The notes beneath the pieces are model-generated. The model searched no databases, was not told where the DNA came from, and saw only the letters and a program-made list of their open reading frames with translations. From assembly GCA_964608965.1 (NCBI GenBank), contig CAZSPZ010000014.1, positions 1-44,693 on the forward strand: a DNA stretch of 44,693 nt. The letters run 5' to 3'. Numbering within the stretch: position 1 is the stretch's first letter; each line of letters begins with the position of its first letter. A program made the translations under genes and the position numbers. Positions 16,870 through 23,962 of this stretch are shown piece after piece. Source of the stretch: UBA10908 sp964608965 (GTDB taxonomy: Bacteria > Bacillota > Clostridia > Peptostreptococcales > Anaerovoracaceae).

Positions 16870-17728
16870 CACGGGGAAAGAACTTTTAAAGCTCTGCGAA
16901 GAGAAAAAACTTCCGATATGGGAAGTCGCTATTTTAGATGAAACGGAAAGCACGGAAGCAAAGAGAGAAGATATTCTTCTTCAAACGATGACAGCATTAA
17001 AAGTAATGAAAAACTCTGTCAATGACCCCGGAGAGAAAAAGACGATGGGCGGGCTGATCGGCGGAGAATATCGAAAAGTGCTGGAATATAAAAACAAAGG
17101 ACGCACTCTTTCGGGAGAAGTCGCAAACAGAGCCATGATGCGCGCCTTGGCATGCTCTCAATACAACGCTTCCATGGGCAGAATATGCGCGGCCCCCACT
17201 GCGGGTTCCAGCGGGATTATGCCTGCTGCTTTGATTACCGGGGCAGAAGAAATCGGTTGCGGCGAAAATGAAATTTTGCACGGAATATTAACAGCAGCCG
17301 CCATCGGTAAAATTGTAGTCCAGAATGCCACTGTTGCAGGAGCGGAAGGCGGTTGTCAGGCAGAATGCGGAGCCGCTGCTGCTATGGCCGCAGCCGGTCT
17401 TGTCGAAATGGCCGGAGGAACACCCTCGCAAGCGCTACACGCAGCAGCCATCGCTTTTAAAAATATTATGGGGCTTATATGCGATCCTATCGCAGGATTG
17501 GTGGAATCACCTTGTTCAAAACGCAACGCATCCGGTGTATTAAACGCATTGGCCTCTGCGGACCTTGCGTTGGCGGGAGTCGAAAGCATTGTTCCGTTTG
17601 ACGAAGTCGTGGATGCAATGTATGTCGTCGGACTCGCCATGCACCCGAATTTCAAGGAAACAGCAAGAGGAGGAATCGCCGTTTCTCCCACCGGTAAGGC
17701 CTTGGCAAAAGAAATCCTTGGACAGTAA
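16862..17728 (+). CDS. sdaAA: L-serine dehydratase, iron-sulfur-dependent, alpha subunit
   Basis: 288 residues, catalytic subunit. Cysteine-bearing motifs for the [4Fe-4S] cluster are visible: ICAAPTAGSSGIMPAALI, EGGCQAECGAAAAMAAAGL and LICDPIAGLVESPCSKRNASG. The ATG at 16862 is used because an AGGTG site lies 6 nt before it; a GTG start at 16853 is the alternative. It overlaps the beta-subunit gene by 8 nt and ends before a strong bidirectional terminator. Pyruvate produced here would feed the PFOR encoded at 1658-5182. Confidence 0.96.
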   Translation: MFNTGKELLKLCEEKKLPIWEVAILDETESTEAKREDILLQTMTALKVMKNSVNDPGEKKTMGGLIGGEYRKVLEYKNKGRTLSGEVANRAMMRALACSQYNASMGRICAAPTAGSSGIMPAALITGAEEIGCGENEILHGILTAAAIGKIVVQNATVAGAEGGCQAECGAAAAMAAAGLVEMAGGTPSQALHAAAIAFKNIMGLICDPIAGLVESPCSKRNASGVLNALASADLALAGVESIVPFDEVVDAMYVVGLAMHPNFKETARGGIAVSPTGKALAKEILGQ

Positions 17729-17744
17729 TACGAATTTCATTAAA

Positions 17745-17780
17745 AAAACGGTCTCGCAATGAAAATGGCGAGACCGTTTT
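17745..17780. terminator. Bidirectional terminator between sdaAA and fhs
   Basis: A 13-bp stem, AAAACGGTCTCGC (17745-17757) with GCGAGACCGTTTT (17768-17780). A-rich and T-rich flanks allow function on both strands. It sits 16 nt after the sdaAA stop and 13 nt after the fhs stop of the converging gene. Confidence 0.88.
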
Positions 17781-17792
17781 TCGATTGAAATT

Positions 17793-19454
17793 TTAAAACA
17801 AACCGCTGATAATACCTTCTTCGTTTACATCGATGTTTTCTGCCGCCGGAACTTTAGGAAGACCGGGCATTGTCATGATATCGCCGGTAAGGACGACAAC
17901 AAAGCCTGCGCCGGCTGCAATCTTTGCGCTTTTTACGGTAACGGTAAAGCCTTCCGGAGCGCCAAGTTTCGTCGGGTCGTCCGAAAAACTGTATTGGGTT
18001 TTTGCTATACAAACAGGAAGCTTCCCAAAACCCAATTCTTCCAATGCCTGAATCTGCTTCTTGGCCACAGGCGTTACATTGATATCTTTGCCTCCGTAAA
18101 CCCTTGAGACAATGGCTTCAATTTTCTTTTCTATCGGCATATCCGTTTCATAGCAATAGGAGAATTGATTCGGCTTTTCGCAAAGACGGCAGACTTCTTC
18201 TGCGAGGCGGACACCGCCTTCACTTCCTTTTGCCCATACTTCCGACAGCACAACCCGGACGTCCAGCTTGTTACATTCTTCTATGACCAGTTCGATTTCA
18301 CTTTCCGCATCGTCGGGGAAGCGATTGATGGCGACGACGGAAGGTAAACCATATACGTTTTTAATGTTGGATACATGGCGTAAAAGATTCGGCAATCCGG
18401 AAGCAAGCGCCGTCAGATTTTCTTTGGTCAATTCTTTTTTATCGGCTCCGCCATGAAGCTTCAAGGCTCTTATTGTTGCGACGATCACAACGGCCGAAGG
18501 AACAAGCCCGGCTTCGCGGCACTTTATATCCAGAAATTTCTCGGCGCCTAAGTCGGCTCCGAAACCGGCTTCTGTTACGGCATAATCACCAAGCTGCATG
18601 GCAGCTTTTGTGGCGATGACAGAATTGCATCCGTGGGCGATATTTGCAAAGGGACCGCCGTGCACAAAAGCAGGTGTTCCTTCCAATGTCTGCACCAAAT
18701 TGGGTTTCATCGCATCTTTTAGAAGAGCAGCCATAGCGCCATGGGCTTTCAACGCTCCCGCAGTAACCGGCTTTTCGTCGTAGGTGTAGCCCACGATAAT
18801 TCTTGCGAGGCGCTCCTTCAAATCCTTGATGTCGCGGGAAAGACATAATACCGCCATCACTTCGGAGGCGACGGTAATATCGTATCCGTCTTCTCTGGGT
18901 GTTCCGTTTACGCGTCCGCCCAATCCGTCGGTGATAAACCGCAGTTGACGGTCGTTCATATCCACGCAGCGACGCCACGTAATGCGCCTTGGGTCGATGT
19001 TCAGAGCATTGCCGTGATAAATATGATTGTCCAGCATGGCAGCCAAAAGATTATTGGCAGCGCCGATTGCATGAAAATCTCCCGTAAAATGGAGGTTGAT
19101 GTCTTCCATGGGAATAACCTGAGACCATCCGCCGCCTGCCGCGCCGCCTTTTACACCGAAAACGGGGCCAAGAGACGGCTCGCGAAGAGCCACGACCACT
19201 CTTTTGCCTATTCGGGAAAGACTGTCGGCAAGCCCGATCGTTGTGGTCGTCTTGCCCTCGCCGGCCGGAGTAGGCGTTATAGCCGTCACTAAAATCAAAT
19301 GGCCGTTCTTGCTCTTGGGAAGCATTGTTGTATCCACCTTGGCCTTGTATCGTCCATATAGTTCAAGGGCTGCTTCCGGGATATTCACTTTTTTCGCAAC
19401 CTCTATAATCGATTCGGCTTTGACACTTTGTGCAATTTGGATATCTGTTTTCAT
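17793..19454 (-). CDS. fhs: Formate--tetrahydrofolate ligase
   Basis: 553 residues, usual length. The enzyme activates formate with ATP to 10-formyl-tetrahydrofolate, or runs in reverse to make ATP in purine and amino-acid fermenters. The P-loop TPTPAGEGKTTTTIGL (about residues 61-76), GPVFGVKGGAAGGGWSQVIPMEDINLHFTGD and EVWAKGSEGG are standard family motifs. The ATG at 19454 is chosen because GAAAGGAAG lies just upstream; starting at 19484 would add ten residues without a site. It is monocistronic, flanked by a terminator. A promoter TTTGCA-N17-ATTATA is possible in the minus-strand leader. No tetrahydrofolate riboswitch was seen. Confidence 0.96.
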   Translation of the reverse strand: MKTDIQIAQSVKAESIIEVAKKVNIPEAALELYGRYKAKVDTTMLPKSKNGHLILVTAITPTPAGEGKTTTTIGLADSLSRIGKRVVVALREPSLGPVFGVKGGAAGGGWSQVIPMEDINLHFTGDFHAIGAANNLLAAMLDNHIYHGNALNIDPRRITWRRCVDMNDRQLRFITDGLGGRVNGTPREDGYDITVASEVMAVLCLSRDIKDLKERLARIIVGYTYDEKPVTAGALKAHGAMAALLKDAMKPNLVQTLEGTPAFVHGGPFANIAHGCNSVIATKAAMQLGDYAVTEAGFGADLGAEKFLDIKCREAGLVPSAVVIVATIRALKLHGGADKKELTKENLTALASGLPNLLRHVSNIKNVYGLPSVVAINRFPDDAESEIELVIEECNKLDVRVVLSEVWAKGSEGGVRLAEEVCRLCEKPNQFSYCYETDMPIEKKIEAIVSRVYGGKDINVTPVAKKQIQALEELGFGKLPVCIAKTQYSFSDDPTKLGAPEGFTVTVKSAKIAAGAGFVVVLTGDIMTMPGLPKVPAAENIDVNEEGIISGLF

Positions 19455-19563
19455 CTGAAGCTTCCTTTCGTTAAACGGCTGCACAGCAAGGGATATAATC
19501 TTTATGCAGCATGCATTGCAAACCGCATAGGATGGTACCTTTTCCTAGAAGTATAATATATTG

Positions 19564-19592
19564 TTGTATGAATTGGTATAAAAAAGTATAAT
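19564..19592 (+). promoter_or_regulatory. Sigma-A promoter of the CDF gene, giving a leaderless transcript
   Basis: TTGTAT (19564-19569), 17-nt spacer, TATAAT (19587-19592). The expected start point is about 19599, which is the A of the ATG. No Shine-Dalgarno sequence is present. Confidence 0.6.
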
Positions 19593-19598
19593 GCATGA

Positions 19599-20765
19599 AT
19601 GAGAGATTTTTTGATTAAACATTTTATAAAGGACTATCAAAACACAAAAGATCCGAAAGTCCGGGAAAGTTATGGAAGGTTTGCGGGAGTCGTCGGTATG
19701 ATATCGAATCTGATTCTCTGCGGCTTTAAAATTTCTATTGGTCTCTTATTCAACAGTATTGCTATTCTGGCGGACGGTATCAACAACTTGTCGGACGCTT
19801 CGGCTTCCCTGATTACCCTTATCGGTTTTCGACTGGCGGGGAAGGCACCGGATAAAGATCACCCTTATGGGCACGGACGGTTTGAATACCTGACAGGGTT
19901 AATGATCTCTGCCATGATCTTGGTTATCGGAGCACAATTGCTGCGCTCCTCGATCGAAAAGACGTTGAACCCCAGTCCGCTTGAGTTCAGTTACCTTACA
20001 ATCGTCGTTCTCGTTTGTGCTATTATCATAAAAATTTGGCAGTCTTGTTTTAATGTATCTATCGGAAAAATTATCGATTCATCGACACTTAAAGCTACAG
20101 GCGCAGACAGCAAAAATGATGTGATTTCGACTTCTGCCGTTTTATTGTCTGTCATTGTCGGCCATTACAGCGGCTACTGTCTGGACGGCCCGGTGGGAAT
20201 AGTCGTCGCTTTATTTATTCTGTATTCCGGTTGGGACTTAATAAGAGAAACGATAGCGCCGTTGCTTGGTCAAGCCCCTAATCCGGAAAAAGTGGAAGAG
20301 CTTAAAAAGAAGATTGAATCTTATGCGGGTGTTCTGGGAACGCACGACCTTATCGTTCACGACTATGGTCCGGGAAGAACTTTTGCCTCTGTACATGTTG
20401 AAGTTGACGCTTCCGTGAATATCATGAACAGTCACGACATGGTTGACAACATCGAAAGAGAAGTGTATAAATATATGGGTATCTTCCTGACGGTGCACAT
20501 GGATCCCATGGATATAAAGGATCCGCTTACGGCGAAGGTCAAAGAGCAGTTAGCTGAAATCACAAAAAATATGGAATACGTGATCAACATTCATGATTTG
20601 CGTGTGGTATCGGGAACAACGCACCACAACGTCATTTTCGATGTAATTATGGAACGCGGTTGCAATCTTACAGAAGATGAACTTCAAATCCAACTTACCG
20701 AAAAGCTCCAAGAATACGATCCCCTATACTACACGGTTATCACGGTAGACAGGAGTTTCGCATAG
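19599..20765 (+). CDS. Cation diffusion facilitator family metal exporter
   Basis: 388 residues: six membrane segments (about residues 28-210) and a cytoplasmic C-terminal dimerisation domain with an extra C-terminal extension. The transport-site residues are Asp59-x3-Asn63 in ADGINNLSD and Asp170-x3-Asp174 in ADSKNDV. Zinc exporters have His-x3-Asp in the second motif, so absence of that histidine favours manganese or iron(II). The conserved HPYGHGRFEYL loop follows the second helix pair. The start at 19599 matches the family N-terminus (RDFLIKHFIKDYQNTKDPKVRE) though it has no ribosome binding site. The stop codon lies 17 nt before tRNA-Pro without a terminator between, so the two are probably on one transcript. 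Confidence 0.93.
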   Translation: MRDFLIKHFIKDYQNTKDPKVRESYGRFAGVVGMISNLILCGFKISIGLLFNSIAILADGINNLSDASASLITLIGFRLAGKAPDKDHPYGHGRFEYLTGLMISAMILVIGAQLLRSSIEKTLNPSPLEFSYLTIVVLVCAIIIKIWQSCFNVSIGKIIDSSTLKATGADSKNDVISTSAVLLSVIVGHYSGYCLDGPVGIVVALFILYSGWDLIRETIAPLLGQAPNPEKVEELKKKIESYAGVLGTHDLIVHDYGPGRTFASVHVEVDASVNIMNSHDMVDNIEREVYKYMGIFLTVHMDPMDIKDPLTAKVKEQLAEITKNMEYVINIHDLRVVSGTTHHNVIFDVIMERGCNLTEDELQIQLTEKLQEYDPLYYTVITVDRSFA

Positions 20766-20782
20766 TTCAAATCCCCCTATAA

Positions 20783-20859
20783 CGAGGCATAGCTCAGTTT
20801 GGTAGAGTGTTGCGTTCGGGACGCAAAGGCCACAGGTTCGAATCCTGCTGCCTCGACCA
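20783..20859 (+). tRNA. tRNA-Pro (anticodon CGG)
   Basis: 77 nt with encoded CCA. Acceptor stem CGAGGCA pairs fully with TGCCTCG, D stem GCTC/GAGT, anticodon stem TTGCG/CGCAA with loop TTCGGGA (anticodon CGG, reads CCG). T arm is ACAGG-TTCGAAT-CCTGC, with an unusual A-C mismatch at the outer pair (49-65). No separate promoter is evident in the 17 nt after the CDF gene, so expression may depend on readthrough and processing. The last 19 nt recur at 21301-21319. Confidence 0.95.
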
Positions 20860-20860
20860 C

Positions 20861-20894
20861 AACTAAAAACACCCCTTTGGGGGTGTTTTTAGTT
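20861..20894 (+). terminator. Terminator directly after tRNA-Pro
   Basis: A 15-bp stem (20861-20875 with 20880-20894) of AACTAAAAACACCCC and its complement starts 2 nt after the tRNA CCA end. The descending arm contains TTTTT. It is flanked by the short inverted repeat ATCCTGC (20842-20848, in the tRNA T arm) and GCAGGAT (20905-20911). Confidence 0.8.
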
Positions 20895-20904
20895 GTCGTT
20901 ATAT

Positions 20905-20981
20905 GCAGGATGAGAACCGTGGGGTTTCGTGGCAGCCGCTTAGCGCATGATAACACTTTACACGCATGCGCTTAGCGATGC
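20905..20981. repeat. Block A: flanking repeat downstream of tRNA-Pro
   Basis: About 77 bp starting GCAGGATGAGAAC and containing GGTTTCGTGGCAGCCGCTTAGCG. It recurs at 21368-21444 (block B), in the same position relative to the second tRNA 3' end and second terminator. Inside it GCGCATG (20943-20949) can pair with CATGCGC (20965-20971). Confidence 0.75.
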
Positions 20982-21052
20982 CCGTACCCGTCAGCAAGCA
21001 CCAGCTTGCGAAGGGTTCAAGGCAGCCGCTTAGCAAATAAAAACATCGCAAT
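20962..21052. repeat. 91-bp tandem repeat, copy 1
   Basis: Full 91-bp unit next to the gap, differing from copy 2 at a few positions near its start and in one hairpin loop. The hairpin GCAAGC-loop-GCTTGC is kept while the loop is ACCA here and GTTA in copy 2. It overlaps the end of block A, so the block and the repeat share the segment ATGCGCTTAGCGATG. No convincing reading frame. Confidence 0.85.
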
Positions 21053-21152
21053 NNNNNNNNNNNNNNNNNNNNNNNNNNNNNNNNNNNNNNNNNNNNNNNN
21101 NNNNNNNNNNNNNNNNNNNNNNNNNNNNNNNNNNNNNNNNNNNNNNNNNNNN
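21053..21152. other. Assembly gap (100 N)
   Basis: Exactly 100 N residues, the conventional placeholder for a gap of unknown length. The same 91-bp repeat lies on both sides, so the gap is probably a collapsed or unresolved tandem array. The true content and length are not known. Confidence 0.98.
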
Positions 21153-21298
21153 AGGTATGCGCTTAGCGATGCCAGTACCCGTCAGCAAGCGTTAGCTTGC
21201 GAAGGGTTCAAGGCAGCCGCTTAGCAAATAAAAACATCGCAATAGGTATGCGCTTAGCGATGCCAGTACCCGTCAGCAAGCGTTAGCTTGCGAAGGGT
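21153..21298. repeat. 91-bp tandem repeat, copies 2 and 3 (3 truncated)
   Basis: Copy 2 is 21153-21243. Copy 3 starts at 21244 and stops after 55 bp at 21298, where the tRNA 3'-end copy begins. Within each unit GGTAT-g-CGC-TTA-GCG-ATGCC can form one hairpin and GCAAGC-GTTA-GCTTGC a second, flanked by CCC and GGG that can close the stem. Copy 2 and the shared part of copy 3 are identical. Confidence 0.88.
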
Positions 21299-21300
21299 AA

Positions 21301-21319
21301 AATCCTGCTGCCTCGACCA
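21301..21319 (+). repeat. 19-bp duplicate of the tRNA-Pro 3' end
   Basis: AATCCTGCTGCCTCGACCA is identical to 20841-20859, the 3' half of the T arm, acceptor strand and CCA. The 5' part of a tRNA is absent: repeat copy 3 is joined directly to it. It could be a recombination (att-like) scar or the edge of a tRNA-linked repeat. Confidence 0.92.
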
Positions 21320-21357
21320 AATAAACAGCCCCGGCTTTTTGCCGGGGCTGTTTATTT
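21319..21357 (+). terminator. Terminator after the duplicated tRNA 3' end
   Basis: A 17-bp perfect stem (21319-21335 with 21341-21357) of AAATAAACAGCCCCGGC and its complement with a T5 loop. It occupies the same place as the hairpin at 20861-20894 but has unrelated sequence. It is also flanked by ATCCTGC (21302-21308) and GCAGGAT (21368-21374). In minus direction it lies downstream of nifU and could terminate that operon. Confidence 0.85.
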
Positions 21358-21367
21358 GATGTTTAAA

Positions 21368-21444
21368 GCAGGATGAGAACTTTAGGTTTCGTGGCAGCCG
21401 CTTGGCGGATGAAAAAACTTAACGCGCATCCGCTTAGCGAAGAT
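21368..21444. repeat. Block B: second copy of the flanking repeat, running into the nifU-like gene
   Basis: Homologous to block A (20905-20981). Its internal stem is GCGGATG (21405-21411) with CATCCGC (21427-21433), where block A has GCGCATG with CATGCGC: a change on both strands that keeps pairing. The nifU-like stop codon (21434-21436) lies in its GCTTAGC motif. Confidence 0.75.
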
Positions 21445-21844
21445 TCGCGCTCGGTGCGCGCAAAATGTGCTGATTATTTCTGTAATCCGCAATTGCGTTT
21501 CGGATAGCTTCTTCTCCCAGAACGGAACAGTGTATCTTCTGCTCGGGCAGTCCGCCCAAAGCATCCGAGATGTCCTTATTTGTTATCTGGAGCGCATCGT
21601 ATATTGTTTTGCCTTTAATTAGAACCGTCGCGACACTCGCGGACGCAAGTGCGGCAATACAACCACAAATTTTGAACCGTACATCTGTGATAACATCTTC
21701 TTCAACTTTTATATAGAGTCTCATAGTGTCGCCACAACTTGGATCTCCTGCATCACCTATCCCATTTGCCTCTTTTAGTTCTCCGGCATTGCGTGGATTG
21801 GAGAAGTGATCTATCACTTGGTCTGTAAAAAGTCCGATAGGCAT
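21434..21844 (-). CDS. NifU/IscU-type iron-sulfur cluster scaffold protein
   Basis: 136 residues. The U-type scaffold assembles [Fe-S] clusters for transfer to apoproteins. The three cluster cysteines and the assisting aspartate are present: Cys37 and Asp39 in GDPSCGDT, Cys62 in FKICGCIAALASAS, Cys106 in KIHCSVLGEEAI. The last ten or so residues (HILRAPSANLR) are encoded by repeat block B and look unlike normal scaffold C-termini. It starts 9 nt after the Mrp-NifX gene and is the last gene of the cluster. No cysteine desulfurase gene is nearby. Confidence 0.9.
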   Translation of the reverse strand: MPIGLFTDQVIDHFSNPRNAGELKEANGIGDAGDPSCGDTMRLYIKVEEDVITDVRFKICGCIAALASASVATVLIKGKTIYDALQITNKDISDALGGLPEQKIHCSVLGEEAIRNAIADYRNNQHILRAPSANLR

Positions 21845-21853
21845 TGCGTCTCC

Positions 21854-23053
21854 TTATTCACCGCATTCATCATGATGCTGATGCTCGTGGCAGACTGAAC
21901 CTGTTGTCTTCAGTTCGCCCTTTAAATAGTTTAGAGCGGCAGTTTTCGCGTCGCCGGAAGCGCCTACGACGACTTCGACATTCCTTTCATTGAAAATTTC
22001 AACCGCACCGCCGCCCATACCGCCGCTGATGATAACATTTACACCTCGATCCGCCAAAAAATTCGGCAGAAAACCTGGCTTGTGGCCGGGATTTGGGACG
22101 GATTCTTCCTTCGTGATTTTTCCGTCTTCAACATCGTAAATCAGGAAGTTGACGCAGTGGCCAAAATGCTCTGTCACGTTTTTACCTTCTCCTGCAATTG
22201 CTATTCTCATCATTTCTTTCTCCTCTGTCTTTTCTAATAATTGTGAAATAGAATTAAACCAATCCCCCTCAAAAAGTTCAATCATGCCTTTATCGCAGGC
22301 AGCGGAAATCCTCGGATCAATGGGAATTCTGGCAAGAATTTTCAGATTGTGCTTTTCGGCAATTTCGTCAATATGGCTTTCGCCGAATATTTTATATTCT
22401 TTACCGTTATCGGGGCATTTGAAATAGGACATATTTTCTACAAGTCCGATAACCGGAATATTCATCATTTCAGCCATCTTAACCGCTTTTGATACAATCA
22501 TCGAAACAAGCTCCTGCGGGGAAGTTACGATAATAATTCCGTCAATGGGCAAAGATTGAAAAACGGTTAAGGGCACATCGCCGGTTCCCGGAGGCATATC
22601 TATAAACATGAAGTCCACATCGCCCCAAATAACATCCGTCCAAAATTGCTTGACAGTATTACCCAGAATCGGCCCTCTCCAGATAACAGGATCGGTATCG
22701 TTCTTTAAAAGCAAATTGATAGACATAATATCGATTCCGGTTTTACTTTTCAAAGGATATAAACCGAATTCGCTGCCTGCAATCTTCCCTTTTACACCGA
22801 AAGCCCTGGGAATCGATGGTCCCGTAACATCTGCGTCAAGGATTGCGACGTTATACTCCATCCTTTTCATCGTAACGGCAAGCATAGAAGTTACCGAGGA
22901 TTTACCGACTCCGCCCTTTCCGCTGACAACGCCGATAACTTTCTTAATTTTACTCAGCTCATGTGGCTTTTCCATAAAATCAATCTTTGCTTCTTTTCTG
23001 TCTGCACATTCTTCTCCGCAACTGCTGCAGCTCTGATTACAATTTTCACTCAT
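21854..23053 (-). CDS. Mrp/ApbC-type ATPase fused to a NifX/NifB-type (dinitrogenase cofactor) domain
   Basis: 399 residues. A cysteine-rich N-terminus (CNQSCSSCGEEC) precedes a Mrp/NBP35 ATPase domain (about 30-275) with the deviant Walker A GVVSGKGGVGKSS and DADVTGPSIPRAFG. The usual CxxC of Mrp is reduced to a single cysteine in YFKCPDNGKEYKIFG. From about residue 281 a NifX-like domain follows (MRIAIAGEGKNVTEHFGHCVNFLIYDVEDG ... IISGGMGGGAVEIF), then a His/Cys-rich tail. The same fusion type occurs in the ORP gene set of Desulfovibrio (from memory). Role is probably iron-sulfur or metal-cluster carriage. Confidence 0.88.
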   Translation of the reverse strand: MSENCNQSCSSCGEECADRKEAKIDFMEKPHELSKIKKVIGVVSGKGGVGKSSVTSMLAVTMKRMEYNVAILDADVTGPSIPRAFGVKGKIAGSEFGLYPLKSKTGIDIMSINLLLKNDTDPVIWRGPILGNTVKQFWTDVIWGDVDFMFIDMPPGTGDVPLTVFQSLPIDGIIIVTSPQELVSMIVSKAVKMAEMMNIPVIGLVENMSYFKCPDNGKEYKIFGESHIDEIAEKHNLKILARIPIDPRISAACDKGMIELFEGDWFNSISQLLEKTEEKEMMRIAIAGEGKNVTEHFGHCVNFLIYDVEDGKITKEESVPNPGHKPGFLPNFLADRGVNVIISGGMGGGAVEIFNERNVEVVVGASGDAKTAALNYLKGELKTTGSVCHEHQHHDECGE

Positions 23054-23086
23054 TGTTTCTGACTCCTTACATAGTTTTAATTTTTT

Positions 23087-23962
23087 TTATTCTTTTTCTT
23101 TGAAAAGTAACTTCATGGTGCTGCTAAAAACTTTTTTTGTCGCAACACCGGAGGGGCAGTCAACATCCACGATGGTTTGACCGTTGTTTACTGCTTTTAC
23201 CGCTTCTGCGTCGAACGGAATTTTTCCGGTAAACGGGAGATGTTTTGCGCGGCAAAATTCTTCGATTTTTTCGGTATTCGCAAGATTGGTGTCATACTTA
23301 TTGATACAAACGCTAATTTTTGTCCGAAACGTCTCTGCTGTTTTTATGATGCGTTCCATGTCGCTGATTCCTGATATGGAGGGCTCTGTGACAATCAATA
23401 CCATGTCAACTCCGCTCAGAGAAGCAATCACGGGGCAACCGATACCCGGCGAACCGTCGATGACGGCAAAGTCTGTATCCGGTGCCGCCGCAGACTTCAT
23501 TTGTTTTTTTACTTCGGTTACCAACATCCCGGAAGTACCGCTTCCCATTTTCAGCTGTGCCGTCGAAAAAATTTTGTTGTCGTCAGAATATAGCATCAGC
23601 GCCCCGGCGACTGCAGATTTTAACGAAACAGCTCCCACAGGGCAGACAGCCTCGCAAACAGCACAACCCTCGCAAGCATAAGAATCAACATGAAAGCCAT
23701 TCTCGTCAGAAATTGCATCGAACCGACAATTTGCTTTGCAAAGCCCGCACTCAACACATTTATCTACATCTATTTCGGCTTTTGGCATACCGCAATAGTC
23801 TGATTGTTCCGGCATGGAATTCTGTGCCATAATAAGATGAAGGTTGGGCGCGTCTACATCACAATCGGCATAGGCTTTGGCATCTGAAAGCCTTATAAAC
23901 GCACTTGCTATCGTCGTTTTCCCAGTGCCGCCTTTGCCGCTAAGAATTAACAGCTGTTTCAT
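23087..23962 (-). CDS. MinD-superfamily P-loop ATPase with inserted ferredoxin domain (1)
   Basis: 291 residues. Deviant Walker A SGKGGTGKTTIASAF at residues about 8-22. A two-[4Fe-4S] ferredoxin segment is inserted near residues 65-115: CVECGLCKANCRFDAI and CEGCAVCEAVCPVGAV. The MinD-like remainder includes VIDGSPGIGCPVIASLSGVD and a switch region. Homologues come in tandem pairs in strict anaerobes, and in Desulfovibrio two such ATPases belong to the orange-protein (ORP) complex. It overlaps its paralogue at 23940-24815 by 23 nt, so the pair is translationally coupled and probably forms a complex. Confidence 0.88.
   Translation of the reverse strand: MKQLLILSGKGGTGKTTIASAFIRLSDAKAYADCDVDAPNLHLIMAQNSMPEQSDYCGMPKAEIDVDKCVECGLCKANCRFDAISDENGFHVDSYACEGCAVCEAVCPVGAVSLKSAVAGALMLYSDDNKIFSTAQLKMGSGTSGMLVTEVKKQMKSAAAPDTDFAVIDGSPGIGCPVIASLSGVDMVLIVTEPSISGISDMERIIKTAETFRTKISVCINKYDTNLANTEKIEEFCRAKHLPFTGKIPFDAEAVKAVNNGQTIVDVDCPSGVATKKVFSSTMKLLFKEKE

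Noticed and set aside
19455..19598. Tetrahydrofolate riboswitch before fhs
   Set aside because: The leader lacks the conserved junctions and long stems of known folate riboswitches; only small palindromes are visible.
21006..21224. Open frame across the N gap
   Set aside because: It consists of the 91-bp repeat and unknown bases; repeat period 91 is not a multiple of three and no start site exists.
20962..21298. CRISPR array
   Set aside because: Units are 91 bp and identical along almost their whole length; there are no unique spacers of regular size and no cas genes.
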